NCBI GenBank assembly: GCA_025201765.1
Contig: MU623361.1
Coordinates: 1-64,000, forward strand
DNA: 64,000 nt
Direction: 5' to 3'
DNA from: Daldinia sp. FL1419
Lineage: Eukaryota; Ascomycota; Sordariomycetes; Xylariales; Hypoxylaceae
Shown here: one piece after another, positions 24,980 to 35,753 of the stretch
How positions within the stretch are numbered: position 1 is the first letter of the stretch
How the letters are laid out: each line of letters opens with the position of its first letter
Program-made: the position numbers and the translations under genes
Notes under the pieces: generated by a model
Database searches by the model: none
What the model saw: the letters and a program-made list of their open reading frames with translations, nothing else
What the model was told of the DNA's origin: nothing

Positions 24980-27900
24980 ATGGATGCCGCAGCCGTTCGG
25001 GCTCGCATCGCCGCCACCCTCTCCGCTGATATTAACGTGCGAAGAGCTGCTGAACTCGAACTTAAACAGGTATGTTGATATCATTATATTATGTTATTAT
25101 TTATACCTATATATTTTATATATCGTGCTATGTTTACCCGAGGACCATTGTTTGCTTTTAACAATGTCATGTCATGCTAGATTATATGCTAGTTCATGTC
25201 GTATTCTGCCGTCACGGCCCGTGAGCGTTGTGCTATGCTACGCAATGCGATGCGATGCGCCAACCTACCTCCCTTCAACTTGCACTCGATATGTTTGACG
25301 CGTTTCTCTTCGAAGCCTCAATTGCTAATTCGATATTACCTGATGATAATAATAGGCTGAAAGTCACCCCGGGTTTATCGATGTTCTACTCGACGTCCTA
25401 ACCACCGAAGCCGATGATTCTGTTCGACTCTCTTGTATGAATATATACCCACCGTCCGCCCCTACGATCCCGAGATCACCCCGCTGATATTATTGATCCC
25501 CTAGCTGTTATCTATCTCAAGAATAGGACGAATCGGGGCTGGGCTAAAAGTGACCATCATCCCGATGAGCAGCTTATAGCTGAAGATGAAAAGCAACGCT
25601 TTCGCGAGCGCGTGCTCCCTATCCTTACCGCTTCTCGTGGGCCCGTTCGCCAGCAGCTGTTACAGCAAATCCAGCGCATCCTACATTTTGATTTCCCTAG
25701 AAAATGGCCGAGCTTCATGGATGCCACCCTACAATTGCTACATGCAAATGATCCCCCTTCCGTTCTCGCCGGTCTGCAGTGCCTGTTGGTCACTTGCCGC
25801 GCCTACAGGTTTAAACCTCAAGAAGATACCAGGGCAGATTTCGAAAAGATTGTTGTGGCCACCTTTCCCAGGCTCCAGCAGGTTTGCAATGAATTGGTCA
25901 ACCAAGAAAGCGACGAGGCTGGCGAGATGTTACATATCGCCCTTAAGGCTTACAAGCACACGATCTGGGTAAGCCTGTTACTTTACACGATCTAACCCTA
26001 CCGTATTCGAAAGCTTCTCTGACGTGGAAATTTAGCTCGAGCTCTCTCCCTATCTAAGGCAACACGATGTCAACATTGGATGGTGTACCATCTTTCTGCA
26101 AACCGTGTCCAAGAAGATGCCCGCGTCTGCTATGAGTGAGGACCTAGATGAACGCGAGACGAACCACTGGTGGAAGGCTAAGAAATGGGCCTATTTTAAT
26201 CTTAATAGACTCTGGATCAGGTTGGCATCGCCTAAAAATCGGGGGAAATTATTAGGATTACTGACGAACGAGTGTTAGGCATGGCAACTATACTGGCGCT
26301 GCCTCGAAAAACGACGACACGTCTAGATACTCCAAGGAGTTCGAAAGCACCATTGCACCTGAAATCCTCAAACATTACCTTCAAGAGATTGAGAAGTGGG
26401 TTTCCAAGACGTCGTGGCTCAGCAAACCATGTTTATCCTACACACTTATCTTCCTAGACGAGTGCTGCCGGCCGAAATCTATGTGGAACTTGATGCAACC
26501 TCATCTCACTAACCTGGTTACCCATCTAATCTTCCCTGTCATGTGTCTAAGCCGAGAAGATATAGAAAAGTTCGAAGACGAGCCCGAGGAGTATCTGCAC
26601 CGAAAGCTTAACTTTTATGAAGAAGTCTCAGCTCCCGACGTCGCAGCGACCAACTTCCTCGTTACCTTGACCAAGGCTCGCCGAAAGCAGACCTTTGAGA
26701 TCTTACAATTTGTTAACAGCGTTGTAAACGAGTATGAACAGGCGCCTGAGGACAAGAAGAATCATATCGCAAAAGAGGGTGCATTGAGGATGATCGCCAC
26801 ATTAGCGCCGGTTCTCTTGGGAAAGAAGAGCCCGGTTGCAGACCAGATCGAATATTTCCTGGTCCGCTACGTCTTCCCCGACTTCAAGAGCCCCTTGGGT
26901 TACCTACGAGCCCGCGCCTGCGACACCATCGAGAAATTTGAACAGCTCAATTTCAAGGATCAGAATAACCTACTTCTCGTTTATAGGCATATCCTCGACT
27001 GCATGGCTGATACGGATCTGCCCGTCAGAGTCACGGCAGCGCTAGCACTACAGCCTCTAATTCGACATGATGTTATTCGAATAAGCATGCAGCAGAGCAT
27101 CCCTACTATCATGCAACAACTTCTAAAGTTGGCTAACGAATGCGATATCGACGCATTGGCCAACGTAATGGAGGATTTCGTCGAGGTATTCGCAGCTGAA
27201 CTTACCCCGTTTGCTGTAGCCTTGAGCGAGCAGCTCAGGGACACTTACCTGAGAATCATCAGCGAGCTCCTTGCTAAGAACAATGACCGCGACGATGACG
27301 ACTTTGGCGATTATTTAGACGACAAGAGCATAACGGCTTTGGGCGTTCTACAGACCATTGGCACTCTAATCCTAACCTTGGAGAGCACCCCGGACGTGCT
27401 CTTGCACATCGAGGCTGTTCTAATGCCCGTCATCCAAGTAACTTTGGAGAATAGATTATATGGTAAATATGTTTCCTCATCTTGATTTTAGTCGTTCAAT
27501 CGATTAATGTCATTTTAGATCTCTACAACGAGGTTTTTGAAATCATCGATAGCTGTACCTTTGCTGCGAAAGGCATATCACCTACTATGTGGCAAGCTTT
27601 CGAGCTTATTCACGGTACATTCAAGTCTGGCGCCGAGTTGTACTTTGAGGATATGCTACCGGCTCTGGACAACTTCGTGCAATATGGCGCCGGTCAACTA
27701 ATTCAGAAACCCGAATACGTTCAGGCTTTATACGGCATGGTCCAAGACATGTTTTCGGACCAGAAGGTTGGGGATGTCGACCGCATCTGTGCATGCAAGC
27801 TCGCGGAAGCTATGATGTTAAGCCTACGTGGTCATATCGACCAACCCGTCACTGGATTTATCACCACGGCCATGACGGTGCTTAGCAATCAGGAAATCAG

Positions 27901-28768
27901 GGTCAAATCGTACAAAATACACTTAATGGAGATGGTTATAAATGCCATTTACTATAACCCGCTCTTGACCATGGCCATCTTGGAGAATAAGGGGTGGACT
28001 AATAAATTCTTTAGCCTCTGGTTTAGCAACATGGATCATTTTACTCGAGTACACGACAAGAAGCTATGCATTGTAGCTATCGTTACCTTGCTGAGCTTGA
28101 ACGCAGACCAGATTCCTGCGAGCGTTAGCGTTGGTTGGCCAAGACTCTTGCAGGGGATTACCGGTCTGTTCAAGACGCTGCCTACCGCCCTAAAGAACCG
28201 TGAGGAAGCATTGAAGGAGGACTTCACGTACGACTCGAATGACTACGGGTACGAGGACGAAGATGAATGGGCCGACGAGGATACTAGTTGGGCCGTTGAG
28301 GAGGGTACGGAGGGAGACACGGGAGATGTTCGCGATGAGAGCACGGCTTATTTAGAATTCCTTAACGAGGAAGCCGCCAAATTCAGTCAAATCGAGAACC
28401 AACATGGCCTCGTCGACGACTCGGATGATGAACTTGGAGAAGATAGCGTCTCGCTCGAATCGCCTCTCAACAAAGTCGAGCCTTATCAACTCTTCCGAAC
28501 TGTCCTAATGAGTGAGTTGCCCATATGCTGATCACATCAATCTTCCCTTCTGATTCGTTACCGCTAACCTATTTCGACAGAGATGCAGCAAGAAAACCCG
28601 CAACTCTACTCCAGTCTCACATCGAATCTGTCAGCGGATGAGCAAGGCGTTATTCAAAACGTCGTTCATCAAGCCGAAGCCAACGCCCAAGCCGCCTTAC
28701 AATTAGCAGCCCAGGCGGCACAAAATCCTCAAGGCATCCCAGGGGCACCGGGCAGCGGAGCGATATAG
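24980..28768 (+). CDS. nmd5: importin-beta family karyopherin (Nmd5/Sxm1, importin 7/8 type)
   Basis: Seven exons, 24980-25069, 25356-25434, 25505-25968, 26036-26220, 26279-27462, 27519-28511 and 28581-28768, give 1060 residues. The first intron (286 bp) is long for this locus; the others are 56-70 bp. The protein imports cargo such as ribosomal proteins and TFIIS through the nuclear pore in a Ran-GTP dependent way (family knowledge). The N-terminal importin-beta region is seen as NVRRAAELELKQAESHPGF and SVIYLKNRTNRGW. HEAT-like helices follow throughout (VNIGWCTIFLQTV, LMQPHLTNLVTHLIFP, YDLYNEVFEIIDSCTF). A strongly acidic segment near residue 920 (YGYEDEDEWADEDTSW) precedes the C-terminal tail, which is Ala/Gln rich. 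The length is normal for the family. Which yeast paralogue is orthologous cannot be settled by eye. Confidence 0.93.
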
Positions 28769-30050
28769 AACGGTATTCACTTCGATACCGGACCTCATAA
28801 TGATATGAAGTTTGGAGGTGACTTCAATATTCATGAGACTCGCCAGTACTGCAATCCCGTAGTTACTCCGCCGATAACGCAGTACTGGCTCTCTGCAGCT
28901 GTTGAGCTGGGCGCATGAGGTGGCGTTATTGATGGATAGTTGAAGATGGGCTCGGATTTCATAGTGCAAAACCGCCACCACGAGGAGCGTCTTGGGTATA
29001 TTATGGGCATGAACAGCGAGTTCCGTGCAATTATTAAGTAAATAGGTAGGTAGAAGTCCCCACTAGTGGCTATGAACATTATCCCCCGGAACACGGAAAG
29101 GAAGCCGGGAAGGGTATATCCGGAGGCTGCGCGACGGCACACTTTTTAACGACGGGCCAAGGATGGATGGACACAACGGCGATAGGGCCTCATGTGCCAA
29201 GAAGATTTCAGATTGTGCAAGCAGAGTATCCCCGCAATGCTCGCAAAGCTAGCCGCACAGACAGACACCCAAATTTGATCGTTTAGTTAGTTTTTTTTTG
29301 TTTTTTTTTTCCTCCTTTCAGGGGCATATCTGTGATTGTGGTGAATGGTATATGAACTACCTACCTGCCTACCTGCCTACCTAGGTATTCTGCGATGGGC
29401 AAGCTAGTAGCTTACCGTCCAAGGTCCGGCATACGTTGAGGTGTTGCGGATGAAAAGAGTTATTTAGTCGAATGCTTTTCTCGTTGACGAGGAATAAGGT
29501 TAGACGTTTTTAGATATTGATAAACCAGGTAGTGAGTGCGTGTAAATAATTGATGCATAACTTTACACGAGCGGAAAAAGTGATATTATATTGTTTTATA
29601 AGCAAGGTACCTAGATACGAAAGAGTTATAGAATCAAGAAGAGATGGTCTCTATTAATAGTGAATACACGTACTGTTTATATCTGTTGCGTAGGGTTCCC
29701 AGCATAAAAAGAAAAGAATAATATTGGCAATAGGTAACCTCGCCTCACGGCTAAAGATAATATTCGTACCTACGAGACCAGATGGCAAATACCGAGCTTA
29801 CCAGCATAGAATCCCACCTCTGGGATTACACCAAGCTTAGTGATATCACGTTACAATCTTGCCTTTCTTACGTACTGGCTGACGGATTTATTTGTCAGTC
29901 TGTAAGTGGTACGATATCAGGAATACGATGATTAGGAGAAGGTAGGAGAAAGGGGGGGGGGGGGGGGGGAAGGGGGTGGAGGGGCAAACAGACGAAATGG
30001 TGGTGTTACGGACAATGGAGATATAGACGGTAAATGCAGTATACTCTTCC
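28769..30050. other. intergenic, with an 18-base G run
   Basis: No gene is supported between the importin and the 5S rRNA gene. A T-rich stretch at 29291-29311, TACCTGCC/TACCTAGG units near 29360-29385, and an 18-base G homopolymer (29952-29969) followed by further G tracts are visible. Confidence 0.5.
29952..29969. repeat. poly(G) run with quadruplex potential
   Basis: Eighteen consecutive G are followed by AAGGGGGTGGAGGGG. The plus strand could form a G-quadruplex. It lies about 80 bp upstream of the 5S rRNA gene. Long G homopolymers are also where sequencing length errors occur, so the exact count should not be trusted. Confidence 0.8.
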
Positions 30051-30169
30051 ACGTACGACCATAGGATCTGGAAAACTCGGGATCCCGTCCGCTCTCCCAT
30101 AGATAAGCCAGATACCGCCGGATCAGTAGTTGGGTCGGTGACGACCAGCGAATCCCCGGTGTTGTACGT
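30051..30169 (+). rRNA. 5S ribosomal RNA gene
   Basis: 119 bases with the hallmarks of a filamentous-ascomycete 5S rRNA: start ACGTACGACCATAGGATC, the GGAAAACTCGGGATCCCGTC and GTCCGCTCTCCC blocks, the A-box region ATAAGCCAG, TAGTAGTTGGGTCGGTGACG, the C-box region GACCAGCGAATCC, and end GGTGTTGTACGT. The first nine bases (ACGTACGAC) pair with the last nine (GTTGTACGT), with one G-U pair, forming helix I. A T run follows directly as the Pol III stop. Single dispersed 5S genes, outside the rDNA repeat, are the rule in many Pezizomycotina. No second full copy is in the window; a deleted copy lies at 62782-62841. Confidence 0.95.
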
Positions 30170-30178
30170 TTTTTTTTC
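30170..30178 (+). terminator. Pol III T-run terminator of 5S rRNA
   Basis: Nine T immediately after the 3' end of the 5S helix I strand, the standard RNA polymerase III termination signal. Confidence 0.85.
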
Positions 30179-30289
30179 TTTTTCCTTCCTTTTTTGCTAT
30201 TTTTTGCTTGGCTAGTTCTTACGTAATTACCATTTTGACCTCTCTTTTCGTAGCTGTGATTATTGCTCTGCTTATTTATATGGGATCCC

Positions 30290-30320
<31 letters not shown>

Positions 30321-30623
30321 CCTACGTTCATCTCAAGATTGCGGATAGGGCACTCAGCTAAGTTAGTTAGCTTCGTCGTGAGAATTGAACCTACTTGGAG
30401 ATCTGGTGCCGATCCAGGGGTTGGGGCTTATAGAGTAACGAACCTATGATTTGAAGATGGTAAGATTGTTATCGTGACAAATTTATTCCAAGCAAGATTC
30501 GATACTCTTGATAGTATGGCGAGTATGTGGGTCATATAACTATACCTACCTAGTTACGTAGGATGGGGGTTTTGTTTGGTCAAGTGGATGATCGAGTTAT
30601 ATACGTAAAAGACTCTTCGTTAA

Positions 30624-30637
30624 CCATCACGTGATGG
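30624..30637. repeat. 14 bp perfect palindrome with CACGTG core
   Basis: CCATCACGTGATGG reads the same on both strands and carries a CACGTG (E-box-like) centre. It lies 39 bp upstream of tRNA-Val and shares the word ATGGAAGAACA with the larger palindrome next to it. Confidence 0.85.
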
Positions 30638-30646
30638 AAGAACACG

Positions 30647-30672
30647 TAATGGAAGAACATGTTCTTCCATTA
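30647..30672. repeat. 26 bp perfect palindrome abutting tRNA-Val
   Basis: Two 13 bp arms, TAATGGAAGAACA and TGTTCTTCCATTA, are exact reverse complements with no spacer. The palindrome ends three bases before the tRNA-Val 5' end. The left arm is also a near direct repeat of bases starting at 30634. It could be a cruciform, a protein site or the scar of an element that inserts beside tRNA genes; only the symmetry is observed. Confidence 0.9.
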
Positions 30673-30675
30673 TCA

Positions 30676-30749
30676 GGTCGGATGGTGTAGTTGGTTATCA
30701 CGTCAGTCTAACACACTGAAGGTCCCCAGTTCGAGCCTGGGTTCGATCA
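30676..30749 (+). tRNA. tRNA-Val (anticodon AAC)
   Basis: 74 bases fold as a cloverleaf. The acceptor GGTCGGA pairs with TTCGATC (two G-U pairs). The D arm contains GTAGTTGGTTA. The anticodon stem TCAGT/ACTGA closes the loop CTAACAC with anticodon AAC. The T arm CCCAG/CTGGG closes TTCGAGC. Discriminator A; CCA is not encoded, as expected in eukaryotes. There is no intron. A T5 tract at 30754-30758 serves as terminator. Confidence 0.95.
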
Positions 30750-30753
30750 TCTC

Positions 30754-30758
30754 TTTTT
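30754..30758 (+). terminator. Pol III terminator of tRNA-Val
   Basis: Five T starting five bases after the discriminator base, a normal Pol III stop; a second T5 follows at 30762-30766. Confidence 0.7.
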
Positions 30759-31099
30759 ATCTTTTTCTACTACTAGTACTAGGAATAGAATAAATAGTCT
30801 TGGTATTTCCACTATATGGTGGAGATAAGTAAGTACTTAACCTAGTTAATTAGCACTAGTTATTTTTTATATCGTCAGTACCGTTCTGCTAGAATCCTGG
30901 TCGAGAGGATTCGGAGGTGGGACAACTTGTAATATATATAGTATTTGAAATTTTCGATAGCAAAATTATTCATATGCTTAAGTAGAAGTAAACCTACGGC
31001 CGCAAAGTACTGGGAACTGGGGGGGAATATCTAGAGTCGGAATGCTATTATAGCACTGGCGTAAGAAAAAGAAATGTGATAAAAATATAACAAAAGAAA

Positions 31100-31170
31100 T
31101 GCATCAGCCGCGAATCGAACGCGGGGCCCATCGATGGCAACGATGGATTTTACCACTAAACCACTGATGC
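31100..31170 (-). tRNA. tRNA-Gly (anticodon GCC)
   Basis: On the minus strand, 71 bases fold as a cloverleaf. The acceptor GCATCAG pairs perfectly with CTGATGC. The D arm region is TGGTTTAGTGGTAAAA. The anticodon stem CCATC/GATGG encloses a loop with GCC. The T arm CCGCG/CGCGG closes TTCGATT. Discriminator A, no intron, no encoded CCA. T4 and T5 runs lie just downstream on the minus strand (31092-31095 and 31081-31085). Confidence 0.95.
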
Positions 31171-32015
31171 TTATTGGATTGTTCCCAGATAAGAGATTTA
31201 AGTGCAATTCGGTCCTATATCCTGAATTAGCCGCTTCCCCTTTTTAATCGGCTTTCTCCCCCTTCCTTACTACCTACCTACTGCATGTACCGCGACAATG
31301 GTGGTATCAGCGCTCTGAACATGAGCCTATATCGTTTTGGCAATTGATCTTGAGACGGGCGTATTGGGATACATCAGACCATCGCTTCGGAACTCAAACG
31401 ATGCAAGGATATTTATACAATATTAGAATACCTAGAAGTTTGACTGTGCCTGTTGAGATTCCGATACACGACGACAAGGACTAGCAATAAAGCTTGAACT
31501 CCACGATCTGATCTGGTCTGATCTGATCTAATCTAACCAAGATCTTCACAAGACCCTGTTTCCTTACGAAGCAAGGAAACCGAGATCGTCATGGACTCGC
31601 GCGTTTGGGAGCTGGTGTGCTGGCTGGGTTGTAGCACTTGGTCCTTGGATCGTGGATCATGGATCATGTAATACGAGTATCTATATCGGAATATGTATTT
31701 TCTGTAATTTCTGTGTTTTCATGTATTTGAAAGAATTAATATAACGAGGTAGTTAATAAGAGTAATTACCTGTTAAAGCAGAATAGAACATGTGATGGAA
31801 ATATATGAATTATGGGGCTTAGTCATCCAATAGACATGCACAGGTACTGTATTAGGTTACATACGTACCTCTTAAATCCATTTCCATTCTTTACAACTTC
31901 AACACAAACTTCCATTTGCACAACACCTCATATTCATCGGCGCATTCTTCTATATCCGTCAATTCTCGCTTGATATAGAAGCACTGCAACAATCAAATAC
32001 CTAAACCAATTAACA
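31171..32015. other. intergenic, promoter side of Med31
   Basis: No gene is supported. A short repeat of ATCTGATCTGGTCTGATCTG type is seen at 31503-31535, and GGATCGTGGATCATGGATCATG at 31647-31668. The CA-rich bases just before 32016 are the likely leader of Med31. Confidence 0.45.
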
Positions 32016-32450
32016 ATGGACATCGAAATGCAGCAATCACCGCCTTCCATCCCGGAGGACAGCGAGCCGAAATACGGCGGATACTCTCGCTTCGAGATCG
32101 AGCTCGAGGTGCGCATAACTCCACTCTACCGTTCATATCCCCCGGCCAGATCTTGCAACTGTTAACGCGAATCTCTATAGTTTGTGCAATCCCTCGCGAA
32201 CCCCTTCTACCTGAACCATCTCGCCTCCCAAAAGCTGCTAAACGATCCCGCCTTCGTCGCGTACCTCGGATACCTACGATACTGGTCTCGCCCACCTTAC
32301 ATCAAGTACCTCATCTACCCAGGCCCCACGTTGAAACATCTCGAGCTTCTCCAGGAGGAGCGCTTCCGACAGGAAATCATCAGTCCCGAGCTAGTATACG
32401 CGCTGGCTAGCGAGGGGGCGAAAGCCGCTGTGGATTGGCACAAGGAATGA
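32016..32450 (+). CDS. med31: Mediator complex subunit 31 (Soh1)
   Basis: Exons 32016-32108 and 32181-32450 (72 bp intron) give 120 residues. Med31 is the most conserved subunit of the Mediator middle module and helps bridge activators and RNA polymerase II in the nucleus. The conserved helical core is continuous across the junction: RFEIELE then FVQSLANPFYLNHLASQK, YLGYLRYWSRPPYIKYLIYP and HLELLQEERFRQEIISPELV. The N-terminal 20 residues are acidic and variable. The length matches fungal orthologues. It is transcribed toward the minus-strand Pol III subunit gene, with about 400 bp between their stop codons. Confidence 0.95.
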
Positions 32451-32846
32451 TTGCGCAACTGCGATATTCTGGTTGTTTGCTGTGATATATGTGCTCTATA
32501 TGTGCTCTAGGTTTTTAGGGTTCTCTCAATACCCTTGATAACGAGTCTACACAAACCTGTCGGCCCACAAGACGGAACCATACAAGGGGGTAGCTCAATA
32601 TTGTACTAGACAAGGACATAGGTAAAACAGCAGGAAAGCATGCCTAGGGAAGAGTGGAAGCAAACTGGGTATCATCACTTTTGGACGAACGTCTCTGGCT
32701 CACGACCATCTAAACTAAAATGCCCAAGACCAAGACCAAGACCAAGACCAAGAACTCCACGATCTCCTGTAACGCCTTCCGGAGCCTTTAAAACGCCGCC
32801 CAGACAGGTTTTCGACATAGCATTCCTCGTTGCACATGTCGTCCGT

Positions 32847-33333
32847 CTAGTTTTCTCTCCATCTGTGGCCGCAGGTCATACACTGCACCATCGTCAGCAT
32901 CATCTTATCCTATTCTTCATACCGAAACCAAGAACTCACCTTGAAGAAACTAGTCATAGGCTCATCGGCACTACGAATTTGGATCTGGTAGAAGGCAGCT
33001 TCCTTGCCGTTGCAGGACGAGTTGTTGCACTGGACGGGTGTCTTGTCCGCGTTGTCCCAAGCTCCAGCACCACCAAAGACATCCTCGCGTTCCTTGCGCT
33101 TGAAGTATCGTCGCGAAAACATGCTCTCCTCGATCAGGTGCTGGTACGGACATGTGCGGCATTCCAGGCGGTTGCGCCCAGCCTCTGCAGACATGGACAC
33201 CGTCAGGATGTTGGAGCATTGAGGACAGACTGGGATGAGGTTAGTCGTTATTATCGCAGTTATTATCGTAGTCATTATCGTAGTCGGTATATAGACTACC
33301 TAAGGTAGTTGGATAAAACTCACAGAGCAGCAT
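32847..33333 (-). CDS. rpc11: RNA polymerase III subunit C11 (TFIIS-like zinc ribbons)
   Basis: Three exons on the minus strand, 33333-33324, 33229-32940 and 32882-32847, give 111 residues. The first exon holds only ten coding bases (MLL plus one base). C11 supports RNA cleavage, termination and reinitiation by Pol III. The N-terminal zinc ribbon has C5, C8, C27 and C30. The C-terminal TFIIS-like ribbon has C71, C76, C101 and C104, with the catalytic hairpin RSADEP at residues 89-94. The terminal CMTCGHRWREN lies in the last 36-base exon and appears only after removing a 57 bp intron. The first ribbon pair of the second domain is C-x4-C (CNNSSC). The unspliced frame starting inside intron 1 (MTTIITAI) is not the real N-terminus. 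Confidence 0.95.
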
Positions 33334-33431
33334 GATGAGATTCAACGAGATAGAATCCTAATTCTGATGTCTGCAAAATATTTATGTGAATTTATGAATA
33401 GACCCTTGGCTGGTTCAAGCGATATTTCAAG

Positions 33432-33482
33432 GTGAGTGAGCGGGCGAGTGAGTGAGTGAGTGAGTGAGTGAGTGGATGAGTG
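33432..33482. repeat. GAGT tetranucleotide microsatellite
   Basis: About eight perfect GAGT units flanked by imperfect ones. It lies about 100-150 bp upstream of the C11 start codon, so probably in its promoter or 5' leader. Confidence 0.85.
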
Positions 33483-34107
33483 AAAGGCTGAGAAAGTATT
33501 AATAGAGAGGGATAGATTTCTAAATTTTGGTGGAGCTCCGGCAAGTTGCATTAATGGGACCTTGCAGCATGTGCTTGTACTTCTGGGATGTACTACCTAA
33601 CTCACCTAACTTACTTAAAGCACCAATCACTGCAGTGGGTTCCATGTCCTCTGTCTGTCCCGCCGGAACACGCTATAACTATGTCCCGAGCCACCCCGCG
33701 ATTCTCGCTACTTAGTACTAGGCACTTCCTTGTACCTCCTAGTACTACCTAGTAGGTTAGGTACGATACCGGACAGCTATGGATGTACCTAAAGACGCGT
33801 GGGTTAGTGGGCTGTGGTGGGGTTTCGACCGTATGGAAACGCCACGGCCTCCTTTTACCGCGCTTGCTTTGGCTTACACAAGGTACCTATCGGTATCTTT
33901 TAAGCGCTTCTGCTAGTTATTATATCTAGTTATTATATCTAAGTAGTTGTTACATCCTCTACCTATTCTTAAGAGGCTCAGCAAGGAGAACTAGCCCAGA
34001 CGACTGCGTATGGAATTTGCAGCTAGCTGTACTCGGAGCATAATAAAGGGGCAGATCGCACAGCATCGCATAGCTCGATAAGCCAGCCCAGCCCAGTCCA
34101 GTCCACT
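33483..34107. other. intergenic between C11 and ankyrin-repeat gene
   Basis: Divergent promoters are expected here. The stretch holds TACCTAGTAGGTTAGGTA-type units (33735-33765), a duplicated AGTTATTATATCT (33914-33941) and short CCCAGTCCAG repeats just before the ankyrin gene start. No gene is supported. Confidence 0.45.
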
Positions 34108-34919
34108 ATGGCGGACGAACACGAGGTTAGCTACGAATCCCAAAACCAACCCTTAGAACCTTAGAGCCGGTTCAGCTAATACATCACCTTGTGCAACAGG
34201 GTGCCTCCGTAAAGGAGCAGCTCATCGAAGCCTGCCGAAGGAACAACGTCGACCTGCTGCAAGACATCATCTCCAATTGCAAGTCCGACGAGGAAATCTC
34301 CGCCCTCCTCAACAACACCACCACCGTCATGGGCAATCACCTCTACCACGAAGCCGCCCTCCAGGGCAACTGTACGTCCTCCAACCCCCCTTCAAGTCAA
34401 CGCATAGCTAACGTACCCCCCTCCCCTTCTCCCGTAGACGAAATCATCGACACCCTCCTCGACCAGCCAGACTTCGAATGCGACCCCCTGAACCGCGCCG
34501 ACGGGGACACCCCGCTGCACAGCGCCATCCGCTGGATCAACAGCGAACCCCCCGCCCAGCGCGAATTCGGCAACGCCCTCGTGCAGATGATGCTCGAAGC
34601 CGGCTCCTCCACCCGCGTCCGCAACAAGGCCCGCCTGACCCCCTACCAGCTCGTCGACCCTTCCAACGCCGCCCTCCGCGACCTCATCCAGAAGCACGAG
34701 TACGCCGAGCTCAACGCTGGCGACTTCGTCCACGCTGACCCTGCTCCCCCCAAAAAGGATTCCAAGAAGGCTACCACCGCCGCTGCTACTGCTGCTGCTA
34801 GCTCTTTCGTCGACCTTAGACAGGAGGATGATGATGACGACGACGACGCCGAGTTCTCGGGTAGTGATGAGGAAGAACGCGCCGAGTGGGAGCGTAGGCG
34901 CAAAAACAAGGGCCGATAG
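34108..34919 (+). CDS. ankyrin-repeat protein (Yar1-like)
   Basis: Exons 34108-34125, 34200-34371 and 34438-34919 (introns of 74 and 66 bp) give 223 residues. The first exon is only MADEHE. Ankyrin-type repeats are seen as VKEQLIEACRRNNVDLLQDI, GNHLYHEAALQGNYEIIDTL and GDTPLHSAIRWIN, then GNALVQMMLEAGSSTRVRNK, ARLTPYQLVDPSN. The tail is Ala/Lys rich, then strongly acidic (DDDDDDAEFSGSDEEE), and ends in a basic cluster (RRRKNKGR). A short ankyrin protein with an acidic tail resembles yeast Yar1, which chaperones ribosomal protein uS3; that assignment is by architecture only. The gene is much more GC-rich at third positions than its neighbours, especially in exons 2-3. Confidence 0.85.
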
Positions 34920-35753
34920 AAAGGGGAAGGGAAGGAGAAAGGGAAAGGAGAACGAAAGAAAGAAAGATGAAAAGACCAAAGTAAATCACCGCTGGGCGAC
35001 AAGAATGGAATAGGAGACATAGAAATACACACATAGAAGCATGTCTTAGGACGTGAGCTTGCTCCGATCCTGTCGTAAAGATCGTGGGTCTTGCCCGTGT
35101 AATGCATATATCAATTGCACAAATTTAATCACAATCCTTTCTATTAGTCTCCCGTGCACATAATAACAGGCAAGTCTAGCAGCACCTTTGGTAAATCATT
35201 CGCAAATAATCGCGAGTAACAAGTTAGAAAACAGACGCCTTTATTCCTCTTTGAAATACGCCTCGCTAAACCCCGTCAAATTTCACAAGCTCAATATCAA
35301 CGCCATGCATGCCCCCCCAGGGATATGTCCCTATAATACCCACCCGGATATCTCTTCGACTAAGTGTATGTGTATAAAGTATGAAGCTGGCAGTATAGTC
35401 ACCAGCATAGAAAGTGTTGATAAGAGTCATTATAGCGTTATATATCCCATTTCCCTCAATAATATGGAGGGTTTCCCATACCTGCAGGGAAGCTAGCTCG
35501 AAAGAAAATAAACCAGTAGATGCAATAAATAAACTTGAAATGCAGTTTCGAGAGGCAGAACGAAGAGAAGTTTCTTTGTAGTGTTTGATGGAGAGTGCCC
35601 AAGAGATTTGTGGTTGCTTGAAAACTTGGAGAAAGACGTGGTGAAGTAAGATATGATGATGTTGCTGGTTATGGCATGCGGAGCATCACCGGCGATCCCT
35701 ATAATGCGGCATTTATTCTGTGCACACATCGTTGCCCTTAATGGTACTGGGCT
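34920..35753. other. intergenic, convergent 3' ends
   Basis: The stretch begins with a purine-rich GAAAGGGAAAGG region (34918-34975) and becomes ordinary AT-rich spacer. It lies between the 3' ends of the ankyrin gene and the AlkB-like gene, so no promoter is expected. No gene is supported. Confidence 0.5.

Noticed and set aside
34392..34979. 195-codon minus-strand ORF across the ankyrin gene
   Set aside because: It is the antisense shadow of a GC-rich coding region; the plus strand carries conserved ankyrin repeats with good splice sites.
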